21,370 nt of DNA from positions 1 to 21,370 of the forward strand of contig DASTZX010000212.1 in assembly GCA_035764045.1 (NCBI GenBank). The letters run 5' to 3'. A model generated the notes under the pieces. The model saw nothing but the letters and a program-made list of their open reading frames with translations, ran no database searches and was not told the origin of the DNA. Each line of letters starts with the position of its first letter. The first letter of the stretch is position 1. Origin of the DNA: JAVDCA01 sp035764045. GTDB lineage: Bacteria > Pseudomonadota > Alphaproteobacteria > Rhizobiales > Xanthobacteraceae. The position numbers and the translations under genes were made by a program. Below are positions 7,538 through 15,386 of the stretch, piece by piece.

Positions 7538-8737
7538 TTACCCCAGCTCTGCGGCGCGCTTGAGGCTGGCGATCATGGAGATGCGCTGAAGATAGTCGCG
7601 CGTGCGCCCGGGATCGGCCGCGATCCCGCGCAGCTCGTCGCGGAAGCGCGCCTGCTCGGCCGGGTCGGCCGCCTCGAGATTGCGCTTGTTCTGGATCGTG
7701 TGCTTCTGCACGTATTCCAGCGTGACCAGCCGGCGCTGCCGGTCGTAGCGGTCGAGCTCGGCCGCGTCCGCCTCGCCGCGCCAGACGCGCGCGAGCCGGC
7801 CGGTCAGGTTGATCGCGTCATGGATCCCGCCGTTCATGCCCATGCCGCCGAGCGGATTGTTGATGTGGGCGGCGTCGCCGGCGAGGAAGACGCGGCCGAC
7901 GCGAAACGTCTCCGCCACCCGCTGATGCACGCGATAGAGCGTCACGTGCACGAGATCGGCCGCGGTCGCGCCCGGCTGCACCGTCGCGAGCGTCGCGCGG
8001 GCGAACTCGCGGCTGGTCGCAGTCTCGTCCGAGACCTCGGGCGCGATCGGAAACATCATGCGCCACATCCCGGGGATCTGCAGGTAGAAGTGCCATTGCA
8101 CCGGATCGGCGACGTAGCTCACCGCGTCGAGCCCGGGCACCAGCGCATGGAAATCGAACGCGGTGCCGATCACCAGGAAGCGCTCGGGCCAGGTGAATCC
8201 CTCGAACGCGATGTCGAGCGCCTTGCGCACGTCCGAGCGCGCGCCATCGGCGCCGATCAGCCAGCGCCCGCGCTGCTGCTCCGTCGTGCCGTCCGCGCGG
8301 GCGAGCGTGACCGTGACGCCCTCGTCGTCCTGCGCCACGCCGCACACCCGGCGGTCGAACGCGATGCGGTAGTGCGGGTCGGCGCGCAGCGCCGCGTCGA
8401 TGATGCGGGTGAGGTTGTGCTGCTCGCTTTGCAGCCGGTAGGGATGACGCGTCAGGTCGGCGATGGCGGAAAAATCGAAGGCCGCAATCACGCCCTCGCG
8501 CGTGCGGTACTGGACGCGCGGCGCGACGAGCCCGGTCTCGACCAGCGCGTCGGCGAGCGCGAGCTCGTCGAGCATGTCGAGCGTGGAGGGATGGAAGGTC
8601 GAGGCGCGCGACTCCTGGCTCAACGCCGCCGCGCCTTCGAACACCGTGACCGGAATCCCCTGGCGCACCAGCGCCGCCGCCGCAACCAGACCGACCGGCC
8701 CGGCGCCGGCAACGAACACCCGATTCTGCGTGATCAT
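7538..8737 (-). CDS. FAD-dependent monooxygenase (aromatic hydroxylase type)
   Basis: A 399-residue class A flavoprotein monooxygenase. Three hallmark sites are in order: the FAD ADP-binding loop GAGPVG (11-16), the FAD/NAD(P)H-binding GADGARS (162-168), and GDAAH at 287-291 followed by NNPLGGMGMNGGIHDA, which contacts the flavin ribityl and pyrophosphate. Relatives insert one oxygen atom into phenolic or heteroaromatic acids using NAD(P)H; the actual substrate cannot be read here. The ATG at 8737 is placed immediately before the Rossmann strand. The frame stays open to 10009, but that extension is antisense to the Bug gene. The ribosome site is weak. It is divergent from the Bug binding-protein gene with a 102-bp gap, which fits uptake and oxidation of one substrate (inference). 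Confidence 0.92.
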   Translation of the reverse strand: MITQNRVFVAGAGPVGLVAAAALVRQGIPVTVFEGAAALSQESRASTFHPSTLDMLDELALADALVETGLVAPRVQYRTREGVIAAFDFSAIADLTRHPYRLQSEQHNLTRIIDAALRADPHYRIAFDRRVCGVAQDDEGVTVTLARADGTTEQQRGRWLIGADGARSDVRKALDIAFEGFTWPERFLVIGTAFDFHALVPGLDAVSYVADPVQWHFYLQIPGMWRMMFPIAPEVSDETATSREFARATLATVQPGATAADLVHVTLYRVHQRVAETFRVGRVFLAGDAAHINNPLGGMGMNGGIHDAINLTGRLARVWRGEADAAELDRYDRQRRLVTLEYVQKHTIQNKRNLEAADPAEQARFRDELRGIAADPGRTRDYLQRISMIASLKRAAELG

Positions 8738-8839
8738 GGCGGCATCTAAAGCGAAGACGCACGCGCCAACAACGGTTAATCTGCCGCCTGCGACAGATTG
8801 GTTCTGCAGAAGCGTCGTGACCCAGGGAGGGCAGTCGTG

Positions 8840-9835
8840 ATGAAGGTAATTGGCGCAAGCCTCGGTGCATGCGTTGCGGCTTTGGGCGCGGTGTTCGCCC
8901 TTCTCGCCGCCGCGCCGGCGGCGGCCCAGACCGACTATCCGCAGCAGACCGTCCGAATCCTGGTCGGCTTCACGCCCGGCGTCTCCCCCGACATCGTGGC
9001 GCGCCTGCTCGCGGAAAAATTCTCCGCCGCGTGGGGCCGCCCGGTGGTGGTCGAGAACGTGACCGGCGCCGGCGGCAACCTGGCCTGCGACCGCGTCGCC
9101 CATGCGGTGCCGGACGGCCATACGCTGGTGATGTGCGGCAACGGCTCGCTCACCATCGCGCCGAGCCTGTACGAGAAGCTCGGCTACGACCCGGTCAAGG
9201 ACTTCGTGCCGATCACCCGGGTGTACGTCGCCGCGAACATCCTGACGCTGCCGCCCGTCATTCCGGCGAAGACGCTGGCCGAACTGGTGGCGCTGGCGCG
9301 CGCCGAGCCCGGCAAGCTCACCTATGCGCATGGCGGCGTCGGCACGTCGCAGCATCTCGCGGGCGAGCTGTTCAAGTCGATGGCGCACATCGACATCCGC
9401 GCGGTCGGCTACCGCGGGACCACCGCCGTCCTGCCCGACCTGCTCGCCGCGCGGGTCACCATGTCGTTCGCCAACATCGCCAACGCGCTGCCGCTGATGC
9501 GGGACGGCAAGCTGCGCGGGCTTGCCGTGAGCTCGATCAAGCGCTCGGGTGCGGCGCCCGACCTGCCGACGATGGCGGAGCAGGGCTTTCCGGGCTTCGA
9601 GTCGGTGCCGTGGTTCGGCCTGATGGCGCCGGCCGGCACGCCGGCCGCGGTCACCGACAAGATCTATCGCGAGACCATCAAGGTGCTCGCCGAGCCGGAG
9701 ACGCGCAAGAAGCTGCAGGACCTCGGCATCGATCCGATCGGCGGAACCCCGGCCGACTTCGTCGAGGCGATCCGCAGCGAGACGCCGCGCTGGGCGAAGC
9801 TGATCAAGGAAGCCGGCATCAGGATGAACGAGTAG
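8840..9835 (+). CDS. Bug/TctC-family periplasmic solute-binding protein
   Basis: 331 residues with a signal peptide ending about AAA|QTDYP (residues 28-30). The mature protein has the Bug family pattern: YPQQTVRILVGFTPG, VVVENVTGAGGNLACDRVAHAVPDGHTLVM, a central AHGGVGTSQHLAGELF ligand-loop block, and MAPAGTPAAVTDKI near the C-terminus. Family members capture carboxylates for tripartite tricarboxylate (TctAB) transporters, but no TctA/TctB membrane subunits lie nearby, so this is an orphan, as is common for Bug proteins. The start ATG at 8840 has GGGAGGG at 8825-8831; the in-frame GTG just before it is a possible alternative. Divergence from the monooxygenase suggests an aromatic or other acidic ligand. 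Confidence 0.93.
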   Translation: MKVIGASLGACVAALGAVFALLAAAPAAAQTDYPQQTVRILVGFTPGVSPDIVARLLAEKFSAAWGRPVVVENVTGAGGNLACDRVAHAVPDGHTLVMCGNGSLTIAPSLYEKLGYDPVKDFVPITRVYVAANILTLPPVIPAKTLAELVALARAEPGKLTYAHGGVGTSQHLAGELFKSMAHIDIRAVGYRGTTAVLPDLLAARVTMSFANIANALPLMRDGKLRGLAVSSIKRSGAAPDLPTMAEQGFPGFESVPWFGLMAPAGTPAAVTDKIYRETIKVLAEPETRKKLQDLGIDPIGGTPADFVEAIRSETPRWAKLIKEAGIRMNE

Positions 9836-9842
9836 GGCGATT

Positions 9843-9943
9843 CCCTCCCCCGCTTGCGGGGGAGGGCCAGGGAGGGGGCAGGTCCGCGAACGCCTGCGCA
9901 AGTGGTGCCCCCTCTCCAACTCTCCCCCGCAAGCGGGGGAGAG
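9843..9943. repeat. Two-hairpin palindromic repeat, copy 2
   Basis: Hairpins at 9843-9866 (arms CCCTCCCCCGC/GCGGGGGAGGG, TT centre) and 9920-9943 (arms CTCTCCCCCGC/GCGGGGGAGAG, AA centre). Compared with the copy at 3693-3790, the CTCT and CCCT outer bases are exchanged between left and right hairpins, which means this copy is the same element in inverted orientation or a recombinant. It begins seven bases after the Bug stop and may end that transcript before ribBA. Confidence 0.85.
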
Positions 9944-10028
9944 GGCGCGCATTCCTCCGGGTCGCCCCTTTCCGAAGGCTCTAGCCATCTCACGGGCGCG
10001 CCGATACAAAGCGCTCGCACGTGGAGAG

Positions 10029-10044
10029 CCTGCGGCGCCGCAGG
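10029..10044 (+). promoter_or_regulatory. Perfect palindrome covering the ribBA ribosome site
   Basis: CCTGCGGCGCCGCAGG is a perfect 16-bp palindrome ending 8 bases before the ribBA start codon. Its 3' arm contains AGG, the only Shine-Dalgarno-like bases upstream of the ATG at 10053. As an intramolecular hairpin it would need a strained minimal loop, so only an opened form with about six pairs is realistic. It could mask the ribosome site. No FMN-riboswitch sequence is recognisable upstream. Confidence 0.35.
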
Positions 10045-10052
10045 AATAGAGA

Positions 10053-11147
10053 ATGACGCCCGAAACCCATCAGCTCGTCGAATCGGTCGTCGCCGCCTTT
10101 GCGCGCGGCGAGATCGTGGTGGTCGCCGACGACGACGACCGCGAGAACGAGGGCGATCTGTTCGTCGCCGCCTCCGCCTGCACGCCGGAGAAGATGGCCT
10201 TCATCATCCGCCACACCTCCGGCATCGTCTGCGCGCCGCTGGCGCCCGACCAGGCCAAGCGCCTGCACCTCGACCCCATGGTGGCGCTCAACGACGCGCC
10301 GCTCGGCACCGCCTTCACGGTCTCGGTCGACGTCAAGCACGGGCTCACCACCGGCATCTCCGCCGAGGAGCGCACCAACACGGTGCGCGCGCTCGCCAAC
10401 GGCAACAGCGGCGCCGCCGATTTCGTCCGCCCCGGCCACGTGTTTCCGCTCGTCGCCCGACACGGCGGCGTGCTGATGCGCTCGGGGCATACGGAAGCCT
10501 GCGTCGACCTCTGCCGGCTCGCCGGCCTGGCGACGGTCGGGGTGCTGGCCGAGCTCATGAACGACGACGGCACGGTGATGCGCGGGGCGGACGTCGCCGC
10601 GTTCGCGGCGCGTCATAACCTCAAGCGGCTCACCATCGCCGACCTCATCGCCTATCGCCAGGCGCGCGAGAAGCTGGTCGACCGCATCGCCGAGTTCTCG
10701 GTCAAGACCGAGATCGGGCCGCTGCAGGGCTATGCCTACATGACCCATTTCGACCAGGTGCATCACGTGGCGGTGGTGCACGGGCGCATCGGCGACGGCC
10801 GCGACGTGCCGACCCGGCTGCATCGCGCCAACCTGATCCGCGACATCTTTGGCGGCGGCAACAGCATTCAGAAGGTGCTGCGCCGCTTCAAGCGCGAGGG
10901 TCGCGGCGTGATGGTGCTGTTGCGCGACGGCTCGGTCGGCGTGCCGGTGTCGGCGATCCCGAAGAACGGCGAGCCGGCCTCGGAGGCCGAGCGCCAGCGC
11001 CAGTGGCGCGAGATCGGGCTCGGCGCGCAGATATTGAAAGACCTCGGCATCTCGTCGATCCGCCTGCTCACCTCGGCCGAGCACCGTTATGTCGGCCTCG
11101 CCGGCTTCGGCATCGAGATCGTGGCGACCGAGCCGATCGGGGATTAG
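10053..11147 (+). CDS. ribBA: 3,4-dihydroxy-2-butanone-4-phosphate synthase with decayed GTP cyclohydrolase II domain
   Basis: 364 residues in two domains. Residues 1-205 are RibB, which makes the four-carbon riboflavin precursor from ribulose 5-phosphate: DDDDRENEGDL (26-36) binds metal and substrate, RHTSGIVC is at 53-60, and SGHTEACVDL at 144-153 completes the active site. Residues 206-364 match the GTP cyclohydrolase II fold, but the zinc site is gone. Where active enzymes read SEC...GD.FGS..CDCG, this protein reads HRANLIRDIFGG, with none of the three zinc cysteines. The RibA half is therefore almost surely inactive, a situation known for alphaproteobacterial RibBA proteins. The protein ends EIVATEPIGD, and its last codons are the source of the direct repeats found at 16208 and 20970. 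Confidence 0.93.
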   Translation: MTPETHQLVESVVAAFARGEIVVVADDDDRENEGDLFVAASACTPEKMAFIIRHTSGIVCAPLAPDQAKRLHLDPMVALNDAPLGTAFTVSVDVKHGLTTGISAEERTNTVRALANGNSGAADFVRPGHVFPLVARHGGVLMRSGHTEACVDLCRLAGLATVGVLAELMNDDGTVMRGADVAAFAARHNLKRLTIADLIAYRQAREKLVDRIAEFSVKTEIGPLQGYAYMTHFDQVHHVAVVHGRIGDGRDVPTRLHRANLIRDIFGGGNSIQKVLRRFKREGRGVMVLLRDGSVGVPVSAIPKNGEPASEAERQRQWREIGLGAQILKDLGISSIRLLTSAEHRYVGLAGFGIEIVATEPIGD

Positions 11148-11252
11148 CGACCCGGTCCTCGGGGCGTAGCCGAGCGGACCGGCACCATTGAAAGCTCCTC
11201 CGCCATATCCGAACAAAGCGATATGCTCGAGCGAAGCTCTTAAAAGCTTCTG
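11113..11252 (+). repeat. Direct repeat copy 1 (ribBA 3' end and downstream flank)
   Basis: This 140-bp stretch covers the last 10-11 codons of ribBA, its TAG stop, an imperfect hairpin (GGTCC TCGG / CCGA GC GGACC around 11155-11182), and the stop codon of the convergent LysR gene. It is repeated at 16208-16347 with about seven mismatches and no gaps. The first 33 bp are identical to 20970-21002. Confidence 0.9.
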
Positions 11253-12211
11253 ACTCGTTGCGAACTTCGCGAGACCGATTGCCTCCGGCCACCTGTCTCT
11301 TTTGTTTTGGTGGGGTACGTGATCGGCAGGATCGTATGCATGTAGTCGGCCAGCGCATCACAGAACGTAACGGCGTAAGGAGGAAGTCGGCGGCGCCTGT
11401 CCCATTGAATGGCGACTCGTTCTCGAACCGGTTTGCGGCCATGGGTTACACGGGCGACCCGCACGTCATATCGGTCCGTTCGTTGAAGGGACGGGATGAT
11501 CGCCACGCCATGGCCGATCTCGGCCAGAGCGAGCAATGTGTGCGGTGCGCGACTTTCCAGCATGACGTTGGGCCGGACGTCCGCAAGGCGGCAAGCGGCG
11601 TCGAACAGCCTCCGGACCGAATAGCCGGGGTCGAGCAGTAGCAATGGATACGCCGCAAGTCCGCGCACATCTATCACGCCCGCCTGACCCAGATTGAGGG
11701 ACGGGGCAGCGACGGCCAAGGCATCAGCCGGTGGCAGGAGGCGGCTCTCGAAGCTGGGATCGGCTCGATAAAGTCTGATGCCCACATGAACCTCACCGCG
11801 TTCGAGCATGGTTGTCTGGGCGGGACCGAGGGCTTCGGTGAGGTGCACGTGCACGTTCGGAAAGCGTTCGGCGTATCGAGGTAGAAACCGCGACAGCACG
11901 CTCTCGATCGTGTGCGGCGGCGCGGCGACCTTCAGCACTCCCCGGTCGCCGCCCCGCAGGACTTCCGCGCGTTCGCGGACGGCCTCGAGATCGGTCAATA
12001 CGCGGCGGCAGTCCGCGAGGAGCTGCTCGCCTTCTCCGGTCAGGACGAGGCCGCGCCCCACGTGGTCGAACAGCGTCAGGCCCAACTCTTGCTGAAGGTC
12101 GCCGATTTGGCGCGACAGTGCCGGCTGTCCAATGCGAAGGCGCACCGCGGCCTTCGATACGCTGCCCAATTCAGCGACGGCAACGAAGGTTTTGAGGCGC
12201 CTCGTGTCCAC
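11240..12211 (-). CDS. LysR-family transcriptional regulator
   Basis: 323 residues. An N-terminal winged helix-turn-helix lies at about 1-60, with the LysR pattern LKTFVAVAELGSVSKAA...QPALSRQI and the wing ending in GRGLVLTGEG. It is followed by a linker helix and a periplasmic-binding-protein-like effector domain (about 90-300). It starts at a GTG at 12211, with AGGA about 7 bases upstream, and is divergent from the ABC-transporter operon, the classic layout for a LysR protein controlling its neighbour and itself. The last 20 or so residues (basic, Ser/Arg-rich) run past the usual family end, and the final four codons lie inside the ribBA-derived repeat. The C-terminus may therefore have been created when the repeat and module were joined. 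The effector is unknown. Confidence 0.93.
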   Translation of the reverse strand: MDTRRLKTFVAVAELGSVSKAAVRLRIGQPALSRQIGDLQQELGLTLFDHVGRGLVLTGEGEQLLADCRRVLTDLEAVRERAEVLRGGDRGVLKVAAPPHTIESVLSRFLPRYAERFPNVHVHLTEALGPAQTTMLERGEVHVGIRLYRADPSFESRLLPPADALAVAAPSLNLGQAGVIDVRGLAAYPLLLLDPGYSVRRLFDAACRLADVRPNVMLESRAPHTLLALAEIGHGVAIIPSLQRTDRYDVRVARVTHGRKPVRERVAIQWDRRRRLPPYAVTFCDALADYMHTILPITYPTKTKETGGRRQSVSRSSQRVRSF

Positions 12212-12412
12212 CGTCCAATCCTATGCCCCGTCGGCATGGAATGCCAGAACAATTATGCATTGGACAGGAGTCGGTCGCGAGCGCAAGGTTTGCCGGTGAA
12301 CTGACGAGATCGGCTCGTGCCTTTGAATTCGGCCGAGCCACGCGCACGCAGATCCCCGTTTACCGCTTCATTCCGTGACGTCTTTGCGATGGCCGCCAAA
12401 GGGAGGATCATC
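12212..12412. promoter_or_regulatory. Divergent control region between the LysR gene and the ABC operon
   Basis: This 201-bp gap separates the two divergent starts and must contain promoters for both. The short dyad CAAT-TATGC-ATTG at about 12250-12262 is AT-rich in a GC-rich setting. It contains the T-N11-A spacing type favoured by LysR proteins and so is a candidate operator. GGGAGGA at 12401-12407 is the ribosome site of the binding-protein gene. The dyad assignment is weak inference. Confidence 0.35.
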
Positions 12413-13534
12413 ATGGCGAACGGCAAAAGCAGCACGACCTTCGCGACCAGCCCGAGCGATCCGGGTCGACCCGGTCTCTCCCGTCGCACGATGCTCGGCC
12501 TGGCCGGGGCTTTCGGCGCCGCAGCGCCTGTCGCAATGGCCGGCATGGCGCGCGCATGGACCGCAATGAAGAGCGGACCGCTGGCCGAAGAGTTTCCGGT
12601 TTGCCGCGCCGCCATGACCGGGGAACGGCTGCCGGGTGCGCCGCGTCGGCTCACGCTGGCGTGGAACGCGAGCTCGGTCTGCACGGTGGCGGCACCGGTC
12701 GCAAAGGAACGGGGCATCTTTGCGAAGCAGGGCCTCGACGTCGATTTCATAAATTTCGGCGGCTCGACGGAACAACTGCTCGAAGCAATCGCCACCGGCA
12801 AGGCGGACGCGGGCATCGGAATGGCACTGCGGTGGATCAAGCCGTTGGAGCAGGGATTCGATGTTCGCATCACCGCCGGCGTGCACGGCGGCTGCATTCG
12901 GCTTCTCGGCTCCAAGGCTGCCGACATCACCAGCCTCGAATCCCTTCGCGGCAAGACCATCGCCATCAGCGATCAGGCAAGCCCAGCCAAGAATTTCTGC
13001 TCCATCGTGTTTGCGAAGAACGGCATCGATCCGGTCAAGGACGTCGAGTGGCGACAATACCCGGGCGAGCTGCTCGCGCTCGCGGTCGAGAAGGGCGAGG
13101 CGGAGGCGCTGACCGACAACGACCCGCGCACCTATCTCTGGCGCAAGAGCGGAAAGTTCAACGAGGTCGTCACCAACCTGTCCGGCGAGTTCGCCGACCG
13201 TGTCTGCTGCGTGCTCGCCATCCGCGGAAGTCTCATCCGTGCAGAGCCGGACGCCGCAAGGGCGATGACGCGATCCGTGCTCGAGGCCGGCGACCTGGTC
13301 GCCCATCATCCGGCCGAGGCTGCCGCGGTATTCGCGGCCTACGGCGGCAAGGGTCCGTTGGACGATCTCGCCGCCATGCTTGCAAGCCACACCCACCACA
13401 ATCATCCGGTCGCGGCGGGGCTCAAGCGGCAGATCATGCTGTACGCGAACGAGCTCAAACAGGTGAATGTACTCAAGCACAGCACGGATCCGGTGAAGTT
13501 TGCCGATCGGGTCTACGTCGATGTCCTGAGCTGA
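12413..13534 (+). CDS. NitT/TauT-type ABC transporter substrate-binding protein, Tat-exported
   Basis: 373 residues from the ATG at 12413, which follows GGGAGGA by 5 bases. The N-terminus has a twin-arginine signal: SRRTMLGLAG, then a hydrophobic stretch ending AMAGMARA, so the protein is probably exported folded to the periplasm. The mature part fits the NMT1/SsuA-like binding-protein fold: KERGIFAKQGLDVDFINFGGSTEQLLEAIATGKADAGIG early, and LRGKTIAISD and NGIDPVKDVEWRQYP in the middle. Such proteins bind nitrate, taurine, other sulfonates, thiamine precursors or aromatic acids; the ligand cannot be chosen from sequence. Several cysteines in the mature domain are unusual for the family. It is the first gene of a four-gene run with permease, ATPase and methyltransferase. 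Confidence 0.9.
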   Translation: MANGKSSTTFATSPSDPGRPGLSRRTMLGLAGAFGAAAPVAMAGMARAWTAMKSGPLAEEFPVCRAAMTGERLPGAPRRLTLAWNASSVCTVAAPVAKERGIFAKQGLDVDFINFGGSTEQLLEAIATGKADAGIGMALRWIKPLEQGFDVRITAGVHGGCIRLLGSKAADITSLESLRGKTIAISDQASPAKNFCSIVFAKNGIDPVKDVEWRQYPGELLALAVEKGEAEALTDNDPRTYLWRKSGKFNEVVTNLSGEFADRVCCVLAIRGSLIRAEPDAARAMTRSVLEAGDLVAHHPAEAAAVFAAYGGKGPLDDLAAMLASHTHHNHPVAAGLKRQIMLYANELKQVNVLKHSTDPVKFADRVYVDVLS

Positions 13535-13547
13535 GCGGGCGACCGCC

Positions 13548-14567
13548 GTGGCGATCGACTCCGCAATGACTCACGTGCCTCCTCGATCGATGACGGCTGT
13601 CGGCATCCGCCAGGATTCGACGCGCCGGTCATGGATCCTTGCTCTCCCGGCGGCCGCATGGATCGGGATCGCGCTGCTCTCAGGCCTCTGGCCCGACCAG
13701 CCGGAAACCGAGTGGGACTACACCAGCGATCTTGCCGCTGCGTTCGGCGCCGTCGGGGCCGTGCTCGCACTCGCCGCACTCGCCGAGCACTGGCTCGCCT
13801 GCTTGCCTCGCCTGCGCCGCATCGCACCCTGGCTGATTGCGCTCGCGCTGATGCTCGGCGGCTGGGAGACGATCACGGCGAAGCTGGGCCTCCTGCCGAT
13901 GCCGTTCTTTCCGCCACCGCAGGCCTTGTTGGAGGTCGCGGTCGACGATCGGATCCGCCTCGCCGAAGGCGTTCTCGCTTCGCTACGCCTCCTGGCGGCC
14001 GGATATTTTCTCGGCGCCGCGTTCGGATTCGTGCTCGGCGTGGCCATGGGCTGGTCGCGTGCCGTCGGCTACTGGATCCATCCGATCCTGCGGCTGGTCG
14101 GCCCGCTCCCGGCGACGGCATGGCTTCCGCTCGCGTTCTTCGTTTTCCCGTCGAGCTACAGCGCGAGCACTTTTCTGATCGCCCTGGCCACCGGATTTCC
14201 CGTCACCGTCCTCACCTGGTCGGGTGTCGCCAGCGTGAGCAAGGCCTATTACGACGTTGCGCGCACCCTCGGCGCCGATCGAAGCTTCCTCATTCTGAAG
14301 GTGACCGTTCCGGCGGCGATGCCGCACGTCTTCGTCGGGCTCTTCATGGGCCTCGGCAACTCGTTCGCCGTCCTCGTCGTCGCCGAGATGTTGGGCGTGA
14401 AGGCCGGGCTCGGCTGGTATCTTCAATGGGCGCAGGGATGGGCCGCCTACGCCAACATGTACACCGCCCTGCTGATCATGGCGCTCATCTTCTCCGGCTT
14501 GATCACGCTGCTCTTTCGCCTGCGCGACCGGCTTCTGGCCTGGCAGAAGGGGCTGGTCCGGTGGTAG
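13548..14567 (+). CDS. ABC transporter permease, NitT/TauT type
   Basis: 339 residues. The C-terminal part of about 230 residues is a standard binding-protein-dependent permease with about six helices. It includes the EAA-type cytoplasmic loop DVARTLGADRSFLILKVTVPAAMPHVFVG that docks onto the ATPase. The N-terminus is longer than usual (families average about 260 residues): it adds two or three hydrophobic segments starting at WILALPAAAWIGIALL. The GTG at 13548 lies 13 bases after the binding-protein stop and lacks a strong ribosome site. ATG codons at 13566 and 13590 are alternatives. It forms the membrane channel of the transporter with the adjacent genes. Confidence 0.9.
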   Translation: MAIDSAMTHVPPRSMTAVGIRQDSTRRSWILALPAAAWIGIALLSGLWPDQPETEWDYTSDLAAAFGAVGAVLALAALAEHWLACLPRLRRIAPWLIALALMLGGWETITAKLGLLPMPFFPPPQALLEVAVDDRIRLAEGVLASLRLLAAGYFLGAAFGFVLGVAMGWSRAVGYWIHPILRLVGPLPATAWLPLAFFVFPSSYSASTFLIALATGFPVTVLTWSGVASVSKAYYDVARTLGADRSFLILKVTVPAAMPHVFVGLFMGLGNSFAVLVVAEMLGVKAGLGWYLQWAQGWAAYANMYTALLIMALIFSGLITLLFRLRDRLLAWQKGLVRW

Positions 14568-15373
14568 CCGGCACCGCAGCAAACGAGGCCGCGCTTCGGG
14601 CCGACATTCCATCGGCGAGGGGAGCCGCTGTCTCGATTCACGACGTGAGCCATTGTTTCGAGTTGGAAGGACGTCCGCTGCCGGTGCTGGACCGAATCGG
14701 CCTGCGTCTGGACCCTGGAGAGTTCGTCGCCATCCTCGGCCCAAGCGGCTGCGGAAAGTCGACCTTGTTGCGACTGGTGGCAGGCCTGGACTTCCCCGCG
14801 ACCGGCAAGCTCTCCATGAACGGCCAGGCGATCGACGGCCCCGACGCGTCGCGCATCATCGTTTTTCAGGACCCGACGCTTTATCCGTGGCGCACGGTGT
14901 GGAGCAACGTCGCGCTCGGGCTGGAAGCGCGTGGACTGCTTCGTAGCCATCGCGAACGCATCAGCGACGTATTGCGCCTGGTCGGCCTGGACGGATTCGC
15001 CACGGCTTATCCCCGCCAGCTTTCGGGTGGAATGTCGCAACGCGCCGCGCTTGCGCGGGCGCTGGTGAACGATCCGAAGCTTCTCATTCTCGACGAGCCG
15101 CTGGGTCAGCTCGACTCCTTGACGCGCATCGCCATGCAGGAAGAGCTCGTGTCGCTATGGCAGCGCGCGGGCTTCACCGCGCTTCTGGTCACGCACGACG
15201 TGGAAGAGGCCGTATTTCTCGCCAGCCGGGTGATCGTGCTGAGCGAACGTCCTGCCCGGATCACGGCCGAGGTCGTGAATGCCCGGCCATATCCCCGTCA
15301 TCGCGGCGATCCGCATCTGGCGGAGCTTCGGCGCGACATCCTTGGCCATCTCGGCCTTGCCGCATCCTGGTGA
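14561..15373 (+). CDS. ABC transporter ATP-binding protein, NitT/TauT type
   Basis: 270 residues from a GTG at 14561 that overlaps the permease stop by 7 bases and has GAAGGGG upstream, so translation is probably coupled. All ATPase motifs are intact: Walker A GPSGCGKST, Q-loop VFQDPTLYPW, signature LSGGMSQR, Walker B LLILDEP, D-loop QLDS and switch histidine THD. The YPW after the Q-loop is typical of nitrate/sulfonate/taurine importers. It powers import through the neighbouring permease. About 25 residues precede the first strand, slightly more than usual. A longer reading of this frame back to 13631 is antisense-like shadow of the permease and was discarded. Confidence 0.95.
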   Translation: MVAGTAANEAALRADIPSARGAAVSIHDVSHCFELEGRPLPVLDRIGLRLDPGEFVAILGPSGCGKSTLLRLVAGLDFPATGKLSMNGQAIDGPDASRIIVFQDPTLYPWRTVWSNVALGLEARGLLRSHRERISDVLRLVGLDGFATAYPRQLSGGMSQRAALARALVNDPKLLILDEPLGQLDSLTRIAMQEELVSLWQRAGFTALLVTHDVEEAVFLASRVIVLSERPARITAEVVNARPYPRHRGDPHLAELRRDILGHLGLAASW

Positions 15374-15386
15374 ATCCGAGGGCCTC

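Noticed and set aside
8738..10009. N-terminal extension of the monooxygenase frame to 823 codons
   Set aside because: The added part is antisense to the Bug gene, and the Rossmann fold begins at the ATG at 8737.
9944..10052. Possible FMN riboswitch upstream of ribBA
   Set aside because: None of the conserved RFN-element blocks (such as AGGG...GGGGCAGGGT or ACCGGCGG in order) could be found.
11155..11182. A tRNA-like segment (GTAGCCGAGCGGACC resembles a D-arm) in the ribBA downstream repeat
   Set aside because: No acceptor stem, anticodon arm or TTC loop can be formed around it. The bases are better explained by a simple imperfect hairpin.
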